Shown: piece by piece, positions 46,087 through 55,454 of the stretch
Numbering within the stretch: position 1 is the stretch's first letter
How the letters are laid out: every line of letters starts with the position of its first letter
DNA from: Cunninghamia lanceolata
Lineage: Eukaryota > Streptophyta > Pinopsida > Cupressales > Cupressaceae
Reading direction: 5' to 3'
Length of the DNA: 64,000 bases
NCBI GenBank assembly: GCA_027924645.1
Contig: BSBN01000763.1
Location: forward strand, 5,456,001 to 5,520,000
Notes under the pieces: generated by a model
What the model saw: only the letters and a program-made list of their open reading frames with translations
The model's database searches: none
What the model was told of the DNA's origin: nothing
Program-made: the position numbers and the translations under genes

Positions 46087-46565
46087 TGTTGTGAGCGCCG
46101 GAGATAGTGTAGGAAACTACGCTAGAGATAGCGCCAGAGTTAGCGCCAGAGATGGCACTGGAGTCAGCGATAGGGGAAACATTCTGTTTCTCGTCATCTG
46201 CACTGCTGCAATGACCTTCTTGCTGCCTCCTCTATCAAATATAGTGCACCCTCTGTTTTCCATCAGGATTCTATAACCATTTTGGACCATCTGTCCAATG
46301 CTTAGTAGGTTATGCTTTATGCCAGGAGCATAATAGACATCATGGATCTGCATTTTCTCACCTTGCTTGCTAAGGACTGTAATGATGCCTCTTCCTATGA
46401 TAGGAACCTTTTAACTGTTCCCCATCATGATTTCAGACTTGACATTTCTGTCAATGGAGGCAAACAAGTTTTCATTACCACTCATGTGGTTGCTACACCC
46501 GCTGTCCAAATACCAGACTTCAGGGCTGCTCTTCTCAGCAAGGTTGCACATAATAATACCTTGGA
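46087..46565 (-). pseudogene. Copia-2 protease
   Basis: Reads VWYLDSGCSNHMSGNENLF, with the catalytic DSG intact (near 46490-46525), then IMMGNS*KVPIIGRGI and MQIHDVYYAPGIKHNLLSIG, NGYRILMENRGCTIFDR. One stop is present (about 46412). It is continuous with gag upstream and integrase downstream. Confidence 0.88.
46093..46172 (-). repeat. 12-bp repeat between Copia-2 protease and integrase
   Basis: Degenerate 12-base units AGCGCCAGAGAT / AGCGCCAGAGTT / GGCACTGGAGTC, about five to six copies. They encode a SLALTLALSLA-type peptide on the minus strand. Confidence 0.8.
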
Positions 46566-47528
46566 CTATTTCTCATTTTCAGCCCTATTCTCATTTGCTA
46601 CATTAGCATTTTGGCCTCCATGGTCTTGCTGTTTCTTTCTACACTCACTAGCATAATGGCCAAACTTATGACAATAATAGCATTGAATATTACTTTTGTC
46701 ATACCTCTGATTCAAACTGCTGTTCTTCTTCATTCCTTGATAGCTTGGCTGTGAGCTGCTTACCTCTTCTTGGATGTTTGAAACTCCTCTTCCGGAGTTG
46801 CTTCTTCCTCTACCTCTTTGACCTTTACCTCTGTTGTTCCTTCCTCTTCCCTGATCTCTTGCATTGGTCTGAGCCTTGAAGGCTTGCTCAAGGGAAGGAG
46901 CGGATCTATTCAACCACTGCTCATGGCTTTGTAGAGAGCCCATCAACTCATCCACTGTCATCTTGGATAGATCCTTTGTCTCTTCTATAGTTATGACTAT
47001 AGGGTCAAATCTAGAAGGTAGACACCTTAGGATTTTCTCAACAATCCTTTGTTCATCCATTGTTTCTCCATTTATCCTAAGCTGATTCAGCATGGTAGAA
47101 ACCCTGGTGTGAAAGTCTGAAATAGACTCACTCTCCTTCATCTGAAGCATCTCAAAATCTCTTCTAAACAGCTGGAGCTTGACTGACCTCACTTTGTTAG
47201 TTCCCTTGTAGCTGTTGTGCAATATATCCCAAGCTTGCTTTGAATAGTTTGCTGCTGCAATGCGGGGGAAAATAGCCTCTGTCAAGGCTGCCTCAACTAG
47301 ACTGAGGGCTTTTGCATCTTTCATCCTAGTTTCCTTCAACTGGTTTCTTTGTGCATTCGTTAGGGCTGCATAGGCTGCTGGGTCTGTGATGTCAGTGAAC
47401 CCATTAGTGACCAGCTCCCATAGGTCATTCGCAACCAAAATGGTCTTCATCTTCTTAGACCAAATATCATAGTTCTGCCCATCAAAAGTAGGTGGTTGTT
47501 ACCATCCTTTGCTGTCCCCACCTGCCAT
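46566..47528 (-). pseudogene. Copia-2 gag
   Basis: Start chosen at 47526-47528 (MAGGDSKGW). A stop at 47499-47501 follows, then QPPTFDGQNYDIWSKKMKTI, where the long open frame begins. The capsid core shows LTEAIFPRIAAANYSKQAWD, LKETRMKDAKALSLVEAALT, LQMKESESISDFHTRVSTML and IVEKILRCLPSRFDPIVITI, a UBN2-type gag. After a Gly/Arg-rich stretch (GRGRNNRGKGQRGRGRSNSG) comes one CCHC knuckle, CYYCHKFGHYASEC, near 46640-46680. Only the early stop disables it. Confidence 0.93.
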
Positions 47529-47590
47529 GAATGCCTAGACAAACTAGGGCTTATGAAACACTCACACAAATTTGACTGCCCAGAAAAATA

Positions 47591-47604
47591 GGGCTTTGAT
47601 ACCA
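47591..47604 (-). other. Copia-2 primer-binding site
   Basis: The minus strand reads TGGTATCAAAGCCC two bases from the 5' LTR. This is initiator-Met type with one G-to-A change. Confidence 0.9.
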
Positions 47605-47606
47605 CT

Positions 47607-48196
47607 TGTTGGCAGAAAAACAAGGGATGGGCAGAATGTTGTTCTACAGATGCAATGCTATAGCAATAATGAACAACATAAACAAATGTAAACACACAAG
47701 AAACCAAACATAGAAGAACAGCAATATATTTTGTTTATATATTCCTTTTCCTAGATTACATTCAAAACTTCATTCACATTACAATACAGAGATGCTGCTC
47801 TATTTTCTGACTCTGCCCCAAACTCTAGAGCTGCACATTGTATATCCGGAGCTGCCTAGAACTCCGTAGCTGTCTACTGTTGCTGCTGCAACATTCTATC
47901 GTCTGCTGTTCTCCTTCTGCTATTCACTGTTGGAACCTTCTAATTCCTCTGCTTCTCTTCTTCTGCTACTACAGGTTGCACATTCTTTTCTCTTGCTGAC
48001 AATAGTTCTTTCCCTCCTTTTTGTTTCATTTCACATGCCCAGCAAAATGGGCGCTCAACCACTTTCAAATTCAAATGCACCTACCAGAATTGAATGCTGG
48101 CAGGCCAATGGTGCTGGGGGAGGATGCGGGAGATCCCCAGGTCTGACGCGGGGGCAGTCAGCAATAAATGTTTGATGGAGGATTAAATTTCCAACA
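47607..48196 (-). repeat. Copia-2 5' LTR (590 bp)
   Basis: TGTTGGCAG...TTTCCAACA, the same length as 42152-42741. Followed by ACAAC at 48197-48201. Confidence 0.96.
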
Positions 48197-48201
48197 ACAA
48201 C

Positions 48202-48415
48202 TACTTACTATTGGTGCAGACAAGACTCTAACTATTGGGGATACACTATCATTCAAGGAGATAAAGCGTATTAAGCCAGTTGCAAAGCTCATTTCCCATA
48301 GTGTCTCATCTCAGTGCCATCCTAGTGCTCTAAAATTTTGATATTTTAACATGCGTTAAAGACTCTCATATATGGGTTATTGAAAATCCAACACTTGCAA
48401 CAAATTTTTCTATGG
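48202..48415 (+). pseudogene. Captured WD40 fragment in NA-2 5' LTR, second part
   Basis: Continues from 42151: TIGADKTLTIGDTLSFKEIK, RIKPVAKLISHSVSSQCHPS. After a one-base frame change come DILTCVKDSHIWVIENPTLA. In the family as I recall it the phrase is TIGADKTLAIWDT. Both LTR copies read IGDT, so Trp-to-Gly predates this insertion. The fragment covers roughly 120-130 residues of the WD40 region in total. Confidence 0.68.
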
Positions 48416-48879
48416 CACTGTACTGGAAATGAATGGCTAAAATCTTAATTGAGTTCCACTAATGACTTGCGTTATTTGAGAGTATTGAAGATTGCTTGCG
48501 TTGGCCATCCTTGAGCTCTGATTTTGTACAAGGCATATTCAAACAATAGCAGGAGAATGCAAATAGAGTATACAAGCGAGTGCTAAGCAAGAAAGAACCA
48601 GCATTGTAATAACTTCAATAACAGGTTTATACTACAAGAGGTTGCTTTGCCCGAAAAAATTTGGCAAACTTTAGAGGAATGATTTGTTCCATCGATGCCT
48701 TTGGCAATGACCAACTGGCTGGAATCTGCCACCAAGTCTTCTCAAATATCTGCAAAAGAAAAAGATAGAGCCATCTGTATTGCGTGAGAAACGATAGATG
48801 TGGAGCTTGAGTTCAAAATTTTTTTGAGATCCCCCTCAATATTTCTGCTATTTCCCTCATATGCAACTTCAATCTTGAA

Positions 48880-49082
48880 ATAATGGCAAACATAATTGAT
48901 TGTGAAGATGAAATCTAATGGAATGCAATGATTGCTGGATGTTCACAAAATGAATGTGTTGAAGAGGCATTGAAAAACTTTCAAACAAATACACTGCCAG
49001 TCAAATCATGGCCTATGCCGAAATGAAAGCTTTAGAGCAGCATATGAACACCCATCAAGGCACAATGGATACAGAGGGGTGA
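48880..49082 (+). pseudogene. Captured PPR gene fragment in NA-2 5' LTR
   Basis: After a stop (48916-48918) the frame reads WNAMIAGCSQNECVEEALKN followed by F, the typical PPR (PLS-class) repeat phrase WNAMIAGYxQNGxxEEALxLF. In the next frame YAEMKALEQHMNTHQGTMDT matches the following PPR unit (ACAxxxALEQGxxIH). PPR proteins edit and process organelle RNA in plants. Two frames and at least two stops show decay. The fragment is about 65 codons. Its matching 3' LTR part is outside the window. Confidence 0.75.
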
Positions 49083-49145
49083 TTTCTTCCCCATAGTCCC
49101 ATAGAGAGCCGCAGTCTCGTGAGTGGGATGGCAGGCAATGAAAGA

Positions 49146-49844
49146 TGTGAAAAATCTATTGCAGCTACTAATTATTAATTTCCTATCTTATGTAGATTAT
49201 TTGGCTGCCGAAAAATTAATTGATTTACAGCAAATATCAATTAATAACATAGCTGCAACTTCATGGAAAATCACGGAGACAGAAAAATAAAATGAACACA
49301 ATATTTTGGACAAATTGTCCCTGAAAAAACCCCGAAGGGAAAACCAGTCAGCAAATAAGAATTTTATTCAACTGCAGAAAATCAAGAGATACAAAATTGC
49401 TTGCCTCTTACTGGCAGAGCTCTTGAAATTTCTTTCCTATAAATTCCCTTCCCTCAATTGTTCCTGCTGAAATTGCTCCAGTAATATTTTCCTTCTCCGG
49501 TAATTCCACTGCTCTCCAATGCTATCACTGCGCCCTTTGCTCTCACTGCAAATCAATTTGCTATTGCTACAAATTTATTTATTTGCTATCGCTGCAATTA
49601 CTTCTCAGATCTGTCTTCTCCAAATGCCCATTGATCCTCTTTTATAATCCTCTCATTGAAAACCAATGGCCATGATTTAATCTCAATCAGCGGCTAGGAT
49701 TAATTAGACTCTAAACCCTAATATCTAGAAGTCTCTCGAGAAATCAATTTTCTAGGTATGGAGAAAAATATTCTGGTTGTGTTTCCAGCCTCGTAATCAC
49801 CACTCGAGACTAGAACACCTGTCCAAGCTACATTAAAATTAACA
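49146..49844 (-). repeat. Copia-3 3' LTR (699 bp)
   Basis: Starts TGTGAAAAATC and ends AAAATTAACA. In the element's sense GATTATAAAAGAGG (49640-49650 region) is a good TATA box. The pol stop codon lies inside this LTR. Confidence 0.96.
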
Positions 49845-50345
49845 CTCCCTCTTAGTGAGGAAGGTGTTCTGCATAACACCCAACTTATCTCTGAAGAAGA
49901 TGAATTTCGCCTTCCCCAATGCCTTTGTCAAAATGTCTACTACCTGTTGATCTATAGGTATATACTGTAGCTGAACAATCCTCTGTTGTACACAATCCCT
50001 GATGAAATGATACCTGATGTCTATATGCTTAGACCTATCATGAAACACTGGATTCTCTGATAATCTGATGCAACTCTGATTATCACAGTGTATCATGGTA
50101 GTCTCAACCCTCTGACCAAACAAGGCTATCAATAACTTCTGAAGCCATATAGCCTCACACATTGCCATGCTAGCTGTTATGTATTCTACTTCTACAGAAC
50201 TCAGAGCCACAGACTTTTGCTTCCTGCTGTACCAAAAGACAACTCCTGATCCCAAACTAAAGCAGCATGCTAAAGTGCTTTTCCTGTCCACTGCACTACC
50301 TGCCCAATCTGCATCAGTATAGCCTATCAACTTGATACCATCACC
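49839..50345 (-). pseudogene. Copia-3 RNase H, ending inside the LTR
   Basis: Reads GYTDADWAGSAVDRKST, VALSSVEVEYITASMAMCEA, TMIHCDNQSCIRLSENPVFH, IDIRYHFIRDCVQQRIVQLQ and VVDILTKALGKAKFIFFRDK. It ends LTKREC and stop, with the last two codons (TGT TAA) lying in the LTR. The polypurine tract (AAGAGGGAG, 49845-49853) is therefore part of the coding sequence. One stop at 50343 separates it from RT. Catalytic residues are kept. Confidence 0.92.
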
Positions 50346-51400
50346 TCAAGCATATCTGATCCCATACTCGATTGTACCACGCAAATATCGCAACACATGC
50401 TTTGCCACTATCCAATGCACTCTCTTCGGCTCAACCATGAATTGACTAAGAGAGTTTACTGCAAAGGATATATCTGGCCTAGTGTTGACCAAATACATGA
50501 GAGACCCAATCAACATCCTGCATAAGGTGGGGTCTACATCCTTTTCCTTGGATGCGTCTACCTTCTTCCAATTCGTGATCATAGGTGTAGACATGGCTCT
50601 GCAATCTTGCATCTCAAACCTCTTCAAGATTTCAATGCAGTATTTCCCTTGTCCAAGGAAAATCTCTCCATCTGTCTGCCACACTTCCATGCCTAGAAAG
50701 TAGTGCATAAGCCCCAAATCCTTCATCTCGAACTCTGCTACAAGGTCCCTCTTGCACTCCTCTATGAGCCCAGTGAACCTATTAAAAACAAGTCATCCAC
50801 ATATAGAACAAGAATGAGAACTTCACCCCCAACCATCAAGTAGTAGAGGTTAGCATCTGCCTCACTCTTCACAAAGCCTATTCCCTGCAAGTATCTATCA
50901 ATGTGCTCATACCATGCCCTGGGAGCCTGCTTGAGTCCATACAAAGCTTTCTTCAATCTGCACACGTGGGTTTCACTGCTGTGTGCTACAAAGCCCTCTG
51001 GTTGTTCTATGTATACCTTCTCTGCCAATTCACCATTAAGCAATGCCATCTTGACATCCATTTGATGGATCTGCCATCCCATATGCACTGCAAGTGAGAT
51101 TACGGCTCGTATAGAAGTATACCTGGCCACTGGAGCAAATGTCTCCTCACAGTCTATTCCCTCCTTTTGAGAGAACCCCTTGGCCACGAACCTTGCCTTG
51201 TATTTCTCGATGCTACCATCTGCACCGTGTTTAATCTTATAGATCCAGCGTGATCCAACCACTGCCCTATCTGTCAGTCTAGGCACAACCTCCCACACAT
51301 CGTTCTACATTATTGAGGTATATTCCTCAACCATCACATCTTGCCACACCTGTTGCTGTGCAGCCCCTTGATAGCTAGAAGGCTCACTATCTACCAACTA
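50346..51400 (-). pseudogene. Copia-3 reverse transcriptase
   Basis: Frame 50762-51298 reads VGSRWIYKIKHGADGSIEKY, FSQKEGIDCEETFAPVARYT, MDVKMALLNGELAEKVYIEQ, LKKALYGLKQAPRAWYEHID and VLILVLYVDDLFLIGSLGS, with YVDD intact. After a frameshift near 50745 it continues MKDLGLMHYFLGMEVWQTDG and LIGSLMYLVNTRPDISFAVN. Upstream (51299-51400) stops interrupt the RT N-terminus. Confidence 0.92.
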
Positions 51401-52499
51401 ACTAACTAATGCCTCATAGTCATTATACCTGGCTGGTTGTTTCTGCTGTCTACTACTCATCCTAGGAGCTCCCACAAACTCCTGAGTATCCCTATGTGTC
51501 TGTTGAACCTCACAGTTCCTCCTGCCAACTATAGAGGATGAAATATCAAACTCCATATCTTCTTGATGCATCTCTTGGATTTGCTGTATCTGTTGCTCCA
51601 TACTCTAGGAACTCTCAACACCTGAGCCTGTGCTTGTACTAGTAACTGTACTCGTGCTTTGCTGCCCCTGTTCTGGTTGAACAATCCTTGGAGCTTCTGT
51701 TGGCTGCTCATTCTGATCATCTGCTAGCAAATCTCTGGACCTCCTATATGCCTTGTCCTCCATGAATTTGACATCACGCCTGACTATAATCCTCCTGGTC
51801 CCTGGAATAAATATCTGATATGCCTTTGAGGTCTCGTTGTACCCCACAAAGTACCCTCTCTCTGCAGTCTGATCTAACTTGGAACGTGTAGCCCCTGGAA
51901 TGTGACAAAACACCAAACTCCCAAATATCCTGAAGTGACTGTCTGGCTTCTTCCCTAAAAATGCCTCCTCTGGTGTCATCTTGCCCAATACCTTATGTGG
52001 AACCCTGTTCTATATGTATACTGCTATACTGCATGCCTCTGCCCATAAGTAATGTGGCATATCTTGGTCATACAACATAGCCCTTGCTGCCTCTGATATA
52101 GAATGATTCTTCCTCTCAGCAACCCCATTCTGCTGCGGGTTGTAAGGAACAGTCCACTCTCTCTTGATTCCTTCCCTAGTACAGAACTCTTGGAACTCTT
52201 TCCCTTTGTACTCGCCTCCATTGTCTAACCGAAGAACCTTTACCTTTCTGCTTGTCGAATTCTCCACAAAAGCTTTGAACTCCTGGAAGTGACTGAAGAC
52301 CTCATCCTTGGTCTTCAAGAAGTATATCCAGGTCTTCCTGGAGAAATCATCAATAAAAGTAACAAAGTACTCATATCCTCTGAGAGACTTCATTGACATT
52401 GGTCCACATATATCTGAATGTACTAGATCAAGAACCCCCTTTGATCTGGTGTCACTCCTTGGAAAAGCTACTTTCACAAACTTCTCCAATACACATCCC
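51401..52499 (-). pseudogene. Copia-3 integrase
   Basis: The core reads LVHSDICGPMSMKSLRG (first Asp), FIDDFSRKTWIYFLKTKDEV, LRLDNGGEYKGKEF (second Asp) and PQQNGVAERKNHSISE (Glu), so the DDE triad is intact. The C-terminal part is at 51605-51988 (TPEEAFLGKKPDSHFRIFGS, GYFVGYNETSKAYQIFIPGT). The linker before RT is Gln-rich (51398-51601). The usual HHCC zinc region is missing because of the deletion at about 52498. Confidence 0.92.
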
Positions 52500-52891
52500 T
52501 TAACAAGTCTAAGCCTGGTGAGGTAACTTGTAATGTCTTCTCCCTTGTTCATTCGGGTATTCCTCAACTTTTCTCTGAGAATCATCTTTCGGTTAGTGGT
52601 AGCATTCTAGTATATATTCATAATGGCATCCCACATCTTCTTTGTTGTATCTAACTCTGCAATATGTGGAACAATATGATCCTTAACACCGTCAAGAATC
52701 AGCCACCTTGCCTTGGCATCTTCCTTCTTATATGCTAAGAGTTGTGTTGCATCTGTAGGTACAGGTACAATAGTGGTCACATAATCCTTGATACCATTCT
52801 CTTCCAGCAATAAAGAAATTCTAGCTTTCCAGACACCAAAATTTGAGGCTCCATCCAATCTGTCCTGATCTCTTAAACCTGCTGAGGCCAT
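52500..52891 (-). pseudogene. Copia-3 gag, C-terminally deleted and fused to integrase
   Basis: Start ATG at 52889-52891 (MASAGLRDQDRLDGASNF, then FGVWKARISLLLEENGIKDY and WDAIMNIY). After a stop at about 52607 the frame reads LREKLRNTRMNKGEDITSYL, then TRLRLVK joined without a frame change to GCVLEKFVKVAFPRSDTRSK of integrase. The zinc knuckle, protease and HHCC domain are missing. A leader of about 110 bases separates it from the primer site. Confidence 0.9.
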
Positions 52892-53000
52892 CTCAAAAGA
52901 AAATAATAATAATTTTGAAGAGGTCAAACTGGGTTTTATAAACCCTAGATTTTATTTATTATTTTTCCTTTCTCCCTGTGCCTATTTTACCCTCAGATCC

Positions 53001-53012
53001 ACTCTGATACCA
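53001..53012 (-). other. Copia-3 primer-binding site
   Basis: The minus strand reads TGGTATCAGAGT directly against the 5' LTR; initiator-Met type. Confidence 0.92.
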
Positions 53013-53711
53013 TGTGAAAAATCTATTGCAGCTACTGATTATTAATTTCCTATCTTATGTAGATTATTTGGCTATTGAAAAATTAATTGATTTACAGCAA
53101 ATATCAATTAATAACACAGCTAGAACTTCACGGAAAATCACGGAGGCAGAAAAATAAAATGAACACAATATTTTAGACAAATTGTCCCTGGGAAAACCCC
53201 GAAGGGAAAACCAGTCAGCAGATAAGAATTTTATTCAACTGCAGAAAATCAAGAGATACAAAATTGCTTGCCTCTTACTGGCAAAGCTCTGGAAATTTCT
53301 TTCCTATAAATTGCCTTCCCTCAATTGTTCCTGCTGAAATTGCTCCGGCAATATTTTCCTTCTCCGGCAATTCCACTACTCTCCAATGCTATCACTGCGC
53401 CCTTTTCTCTCACTGCAAATCAATTTGCTATTGCTGCAAATCTATTTATTTGCTATCGCTGCAAATACTTCTTGGATCTGTCTTCTCCAAATGCCCATTG
53501 ATCCTCTTTTATAATCCTCTCATTGAAAACCAATGGCCATGATTTAATCTCAATCAATGGCTAGGATTAATTAGACTCTAAACCCTAATATCTAGAAGTC
53601 TCTCGAGAAATCAATTTTCTAGGTATGGAGAAAAATATTCCGGTTGTGTTTCCAGCCTCGCAATCACCACCCAAGACTAGAACACCTGTCCAAGCTACAT
53701 TAAAATTAATA
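53013..53711 (-). repeat. Copia-3 5' LTR (699 bp)
   Basis: Direct repeat of 49146-49844, same length. It is followed by AAAGA at 53712-53716. Confidence 0.96.
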
Positions 53712-53716
53712 AAAGA

Positions 53717-55157
53717 TGCATGCAAGAGAGAGGTTCCCGTAGTCCCATGAGCAAACCCTAACTAGACTACAGGAAAGTTGTGGAGTTTTTTTTTACCGCA
53801 TCACCACAGGAGATGTCAAGGGCATGTGTGAGAAAGTGATGGATGTCAAATATTAAAATTTTTAATGAATAAAAACCATAGAAGAAATATGTGGGAGTAA
53901 AACATAAATGGTTTTTATTTATTTTTTATAGAGAAATATGCAGAGATAAAAATATAAATTGGTTTTTATAAAGTAGTGTGAGGGGTAGATATTTTTGAGA
54001 AGTGAAAATGAAATTTTGTAAAATATTTTCACTTAGGATAAGGGAATAAGTAATTGTTTGCCTGGTGAATATAATGAAAAATATATTGGTGATATGTAAT
54101 GGTAGAAGGGGGATGTAAATAGTCATTTTGACTATTATTGTAAACATGTATGGGTAGAATATTTGTTCATAGGGATGGTAAACAAAAGGGGATAATATTT
54201 TTTTGCAAATGAACGTGAAGAGTTGCTCCAAGGGGTATGTGAAGAGTCAGAGGGGGAAAGTATAAATGTAAAAAATCAAAAAGGAAAATGGGGGGAAAAA
54301 TCTGATTTTGGAAGGAGAAGAACATTGTAAAGCCTAAGTCTAGAAGCATATCATTAAAAGAAGATTGTTTTTCTCTGGTGCTAAACTTTTAGCTTTTATT
54401 TACTTGTTGATTTCATTGTCAATATTTTATCTTATTTACTTGTTGATTTCATTGTCAATATTTTATTTGGTTGTCTCCAACTTAATTTTTCTTGGTTATT
54501 CAAATCAATATATCAAGTATATATTTGATTTGTCGAAACACACTTGTTGTTTTTGTGTGGTTTGTTTATTGGGCTCCTTTAAGGAAGGACTAAACTCCTC
54601 TAGGTGAATCATAGTAACCTCAGAGAGTTAATTGGATAATTGAAGAAGAACAAGATAATCTACATATTTGCATGCCTATGCAAGCCATAGACCTTGGATT
54701 GCCAAGTAAATCGAGTTGTGTCTAAAAGAGAAGCATTGATCTTTTAGTGAATAAACTATGATACCTAGGAGCAGGTACCGGTCGATTTTCTTTCAGAATC
54801 AATTCTTTGTACATAATATTCACAATTCCAATTATAGTTTTTTGTTTGTAGGAGTAGGAGTAAAATAATTGAATAAAATCCATTTTCAGATTTCATACCA
54901 GTCTAAATTTGATTGATGAAGATATTTAAACTGGCAAAATTGCACATAATCTTCTCAAACATCACCATTTAGCCTTGAAGTGTGAACATTCATTGGTGAT
55001 AATAAGGCACGCCCACCTAGGCGAAGCAGGGCCTGAAGCACAGGGAAGTCCAATCAGTTCTATTGCTTTCATCAGTTCGCCAAATCGGTTGCTCAACCCA
55101 GTTACAAAGTTTGGCATCCTTTGATGGTATGCCAAACTACAAATTTGAGAACCAACA
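53717..55157 (+). repeat. NA-2 5' LTR, segment 3 (promoter end)
   Basis: Last 1.44 kb of the LTR. A TATA-type box TATAAATG lies at 54261-54268, placing probable transcription starts near 54290. A 36-base perfect-but-one tandem pair lies at 54396-54467. The end reads AGGCACGCCCACCTAGGCGAAGC (within 55003-55030), later ACCAACA at 55157. No gene was found. The 3' LTR counterpart is outside the window. Confidence 0.75.
54396..54467 (+). repeat. 36-bp tandem duplication
   Basis: Two adjacent 36-base units (TTATTTACTTGTTGATTTCA...), 35 of 36 identical. This is a recent slippage or duplication in the LTR. Confidence 0.95.
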
Positions 55158-55160
55158 AAT

Positions 55161-55177
55161 TGGCAACTCTGCTGGGG
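55161..55177 (+). other. NA-2 primer-binding site
   Basis: TGGCAACTCTGCTGGGG, three bases after the LTR end. Same type as in NA-1 (481-499). Confidence 0.75.
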
Positions 55178-55331
55178 TTATGAGGTAAAAAATTGTTAAA
55201 CCCTGCCCTTGAATCTTTGGTGAAAATTTTTGCCCATTCGAGTTGCAATAGACTTTTAATGGTGAAGAGATATGTAAATGGCTCTGCTAGAGAAGACCTA
55301 GAAAATGAAATTCATTCCCCTTTGAAAGAGG

Positions 55332-55343
55332 TGGCGACTCTAT
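55332..55343 (+). other. Second primer-site-like motif in the NA-2 leader
   Basis: TGGCGACTCTAT, 171 bases after the primer site and in the same context as 629-640 of NA-1. Confidence 0.5.
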
Positions 55344-55454
55344 AAAAGAACCTAATGAAGATTACAAAGACATCTCAAAGCTGCAACATTTCCAAAGGTT
55401 AAAGGCTACTACAAATTTTTTGTTGAGGTATGTATTGTGATTCTTATTTGCCAT

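Larger units (their letters stand above)
42152..48196 (-). mobile_element. Copia-2: near-complete Ty1/copia element, minus strand
   Basis: Two 590-base LTRs (42152-42741, 47607-48196), target duplication ACAAC (42147-42151 and 48197-48201), a primer site and a polypurine tract. The 3' LTR of NA-2 shows the unoccupied site at 58921-58935 (CCACAACTACTTACT), confirming a clean insertion. The interior keeps gag, protease, integrase, RT and RNase H almost in one frame, with a handful of stops. I count 29 LTR differences in 590 (4.9%), 27 of them transitions. Unusual repeats built on CTCCGGAG occupy its linkers. Confidence 0.97.
48202..49145 (+). repeat. NA-2 5' LTR, segment 2
   Basis: Continues segment 1 directly (empty-site match at 58926 onward). 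It aligns to the 3' LTR up to GATGC at 59421, where gypsy inserted there. From about 48696 there is no second copy in the window. It carries the rest of the WD40 piece and the PPR relic. Bases 48420-48880 hold no recognised frame. It ends with AAAGA, duplicated by Copia-3. Confidence 0.88.
49146..53711 (-). mobile_element. Copia-3: Ty1/copia element with an in-frame gag-integrase deletion
   Basis: 699-base LTRs (49146-49844, 53013-53711), target duplication AAAGA (49141-49145 and 53712-53716), primer site and polypurine tract. The interior on the minus strand has truncated gag joined directly to integrase, then RT and RNase H. Protease and the gag zinc knuckle are absent. I count 33 LTR differences in 699 (4.7%). 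At 4,566 bases it is shorter than Copia-2 by the missing block. Confidence 0.97.

Noticed and set aside
42475..48175. Two nearly identical plus-strand frames starting MEPSNSSASLLLLLQ (42475-42702, 47930-48175), looking like a small secreted protein
   Set aside because: They are antisense to Copia-2 and lie at the same place in both LTRs. The identity follows from LTR duplication, not from a gene pair.
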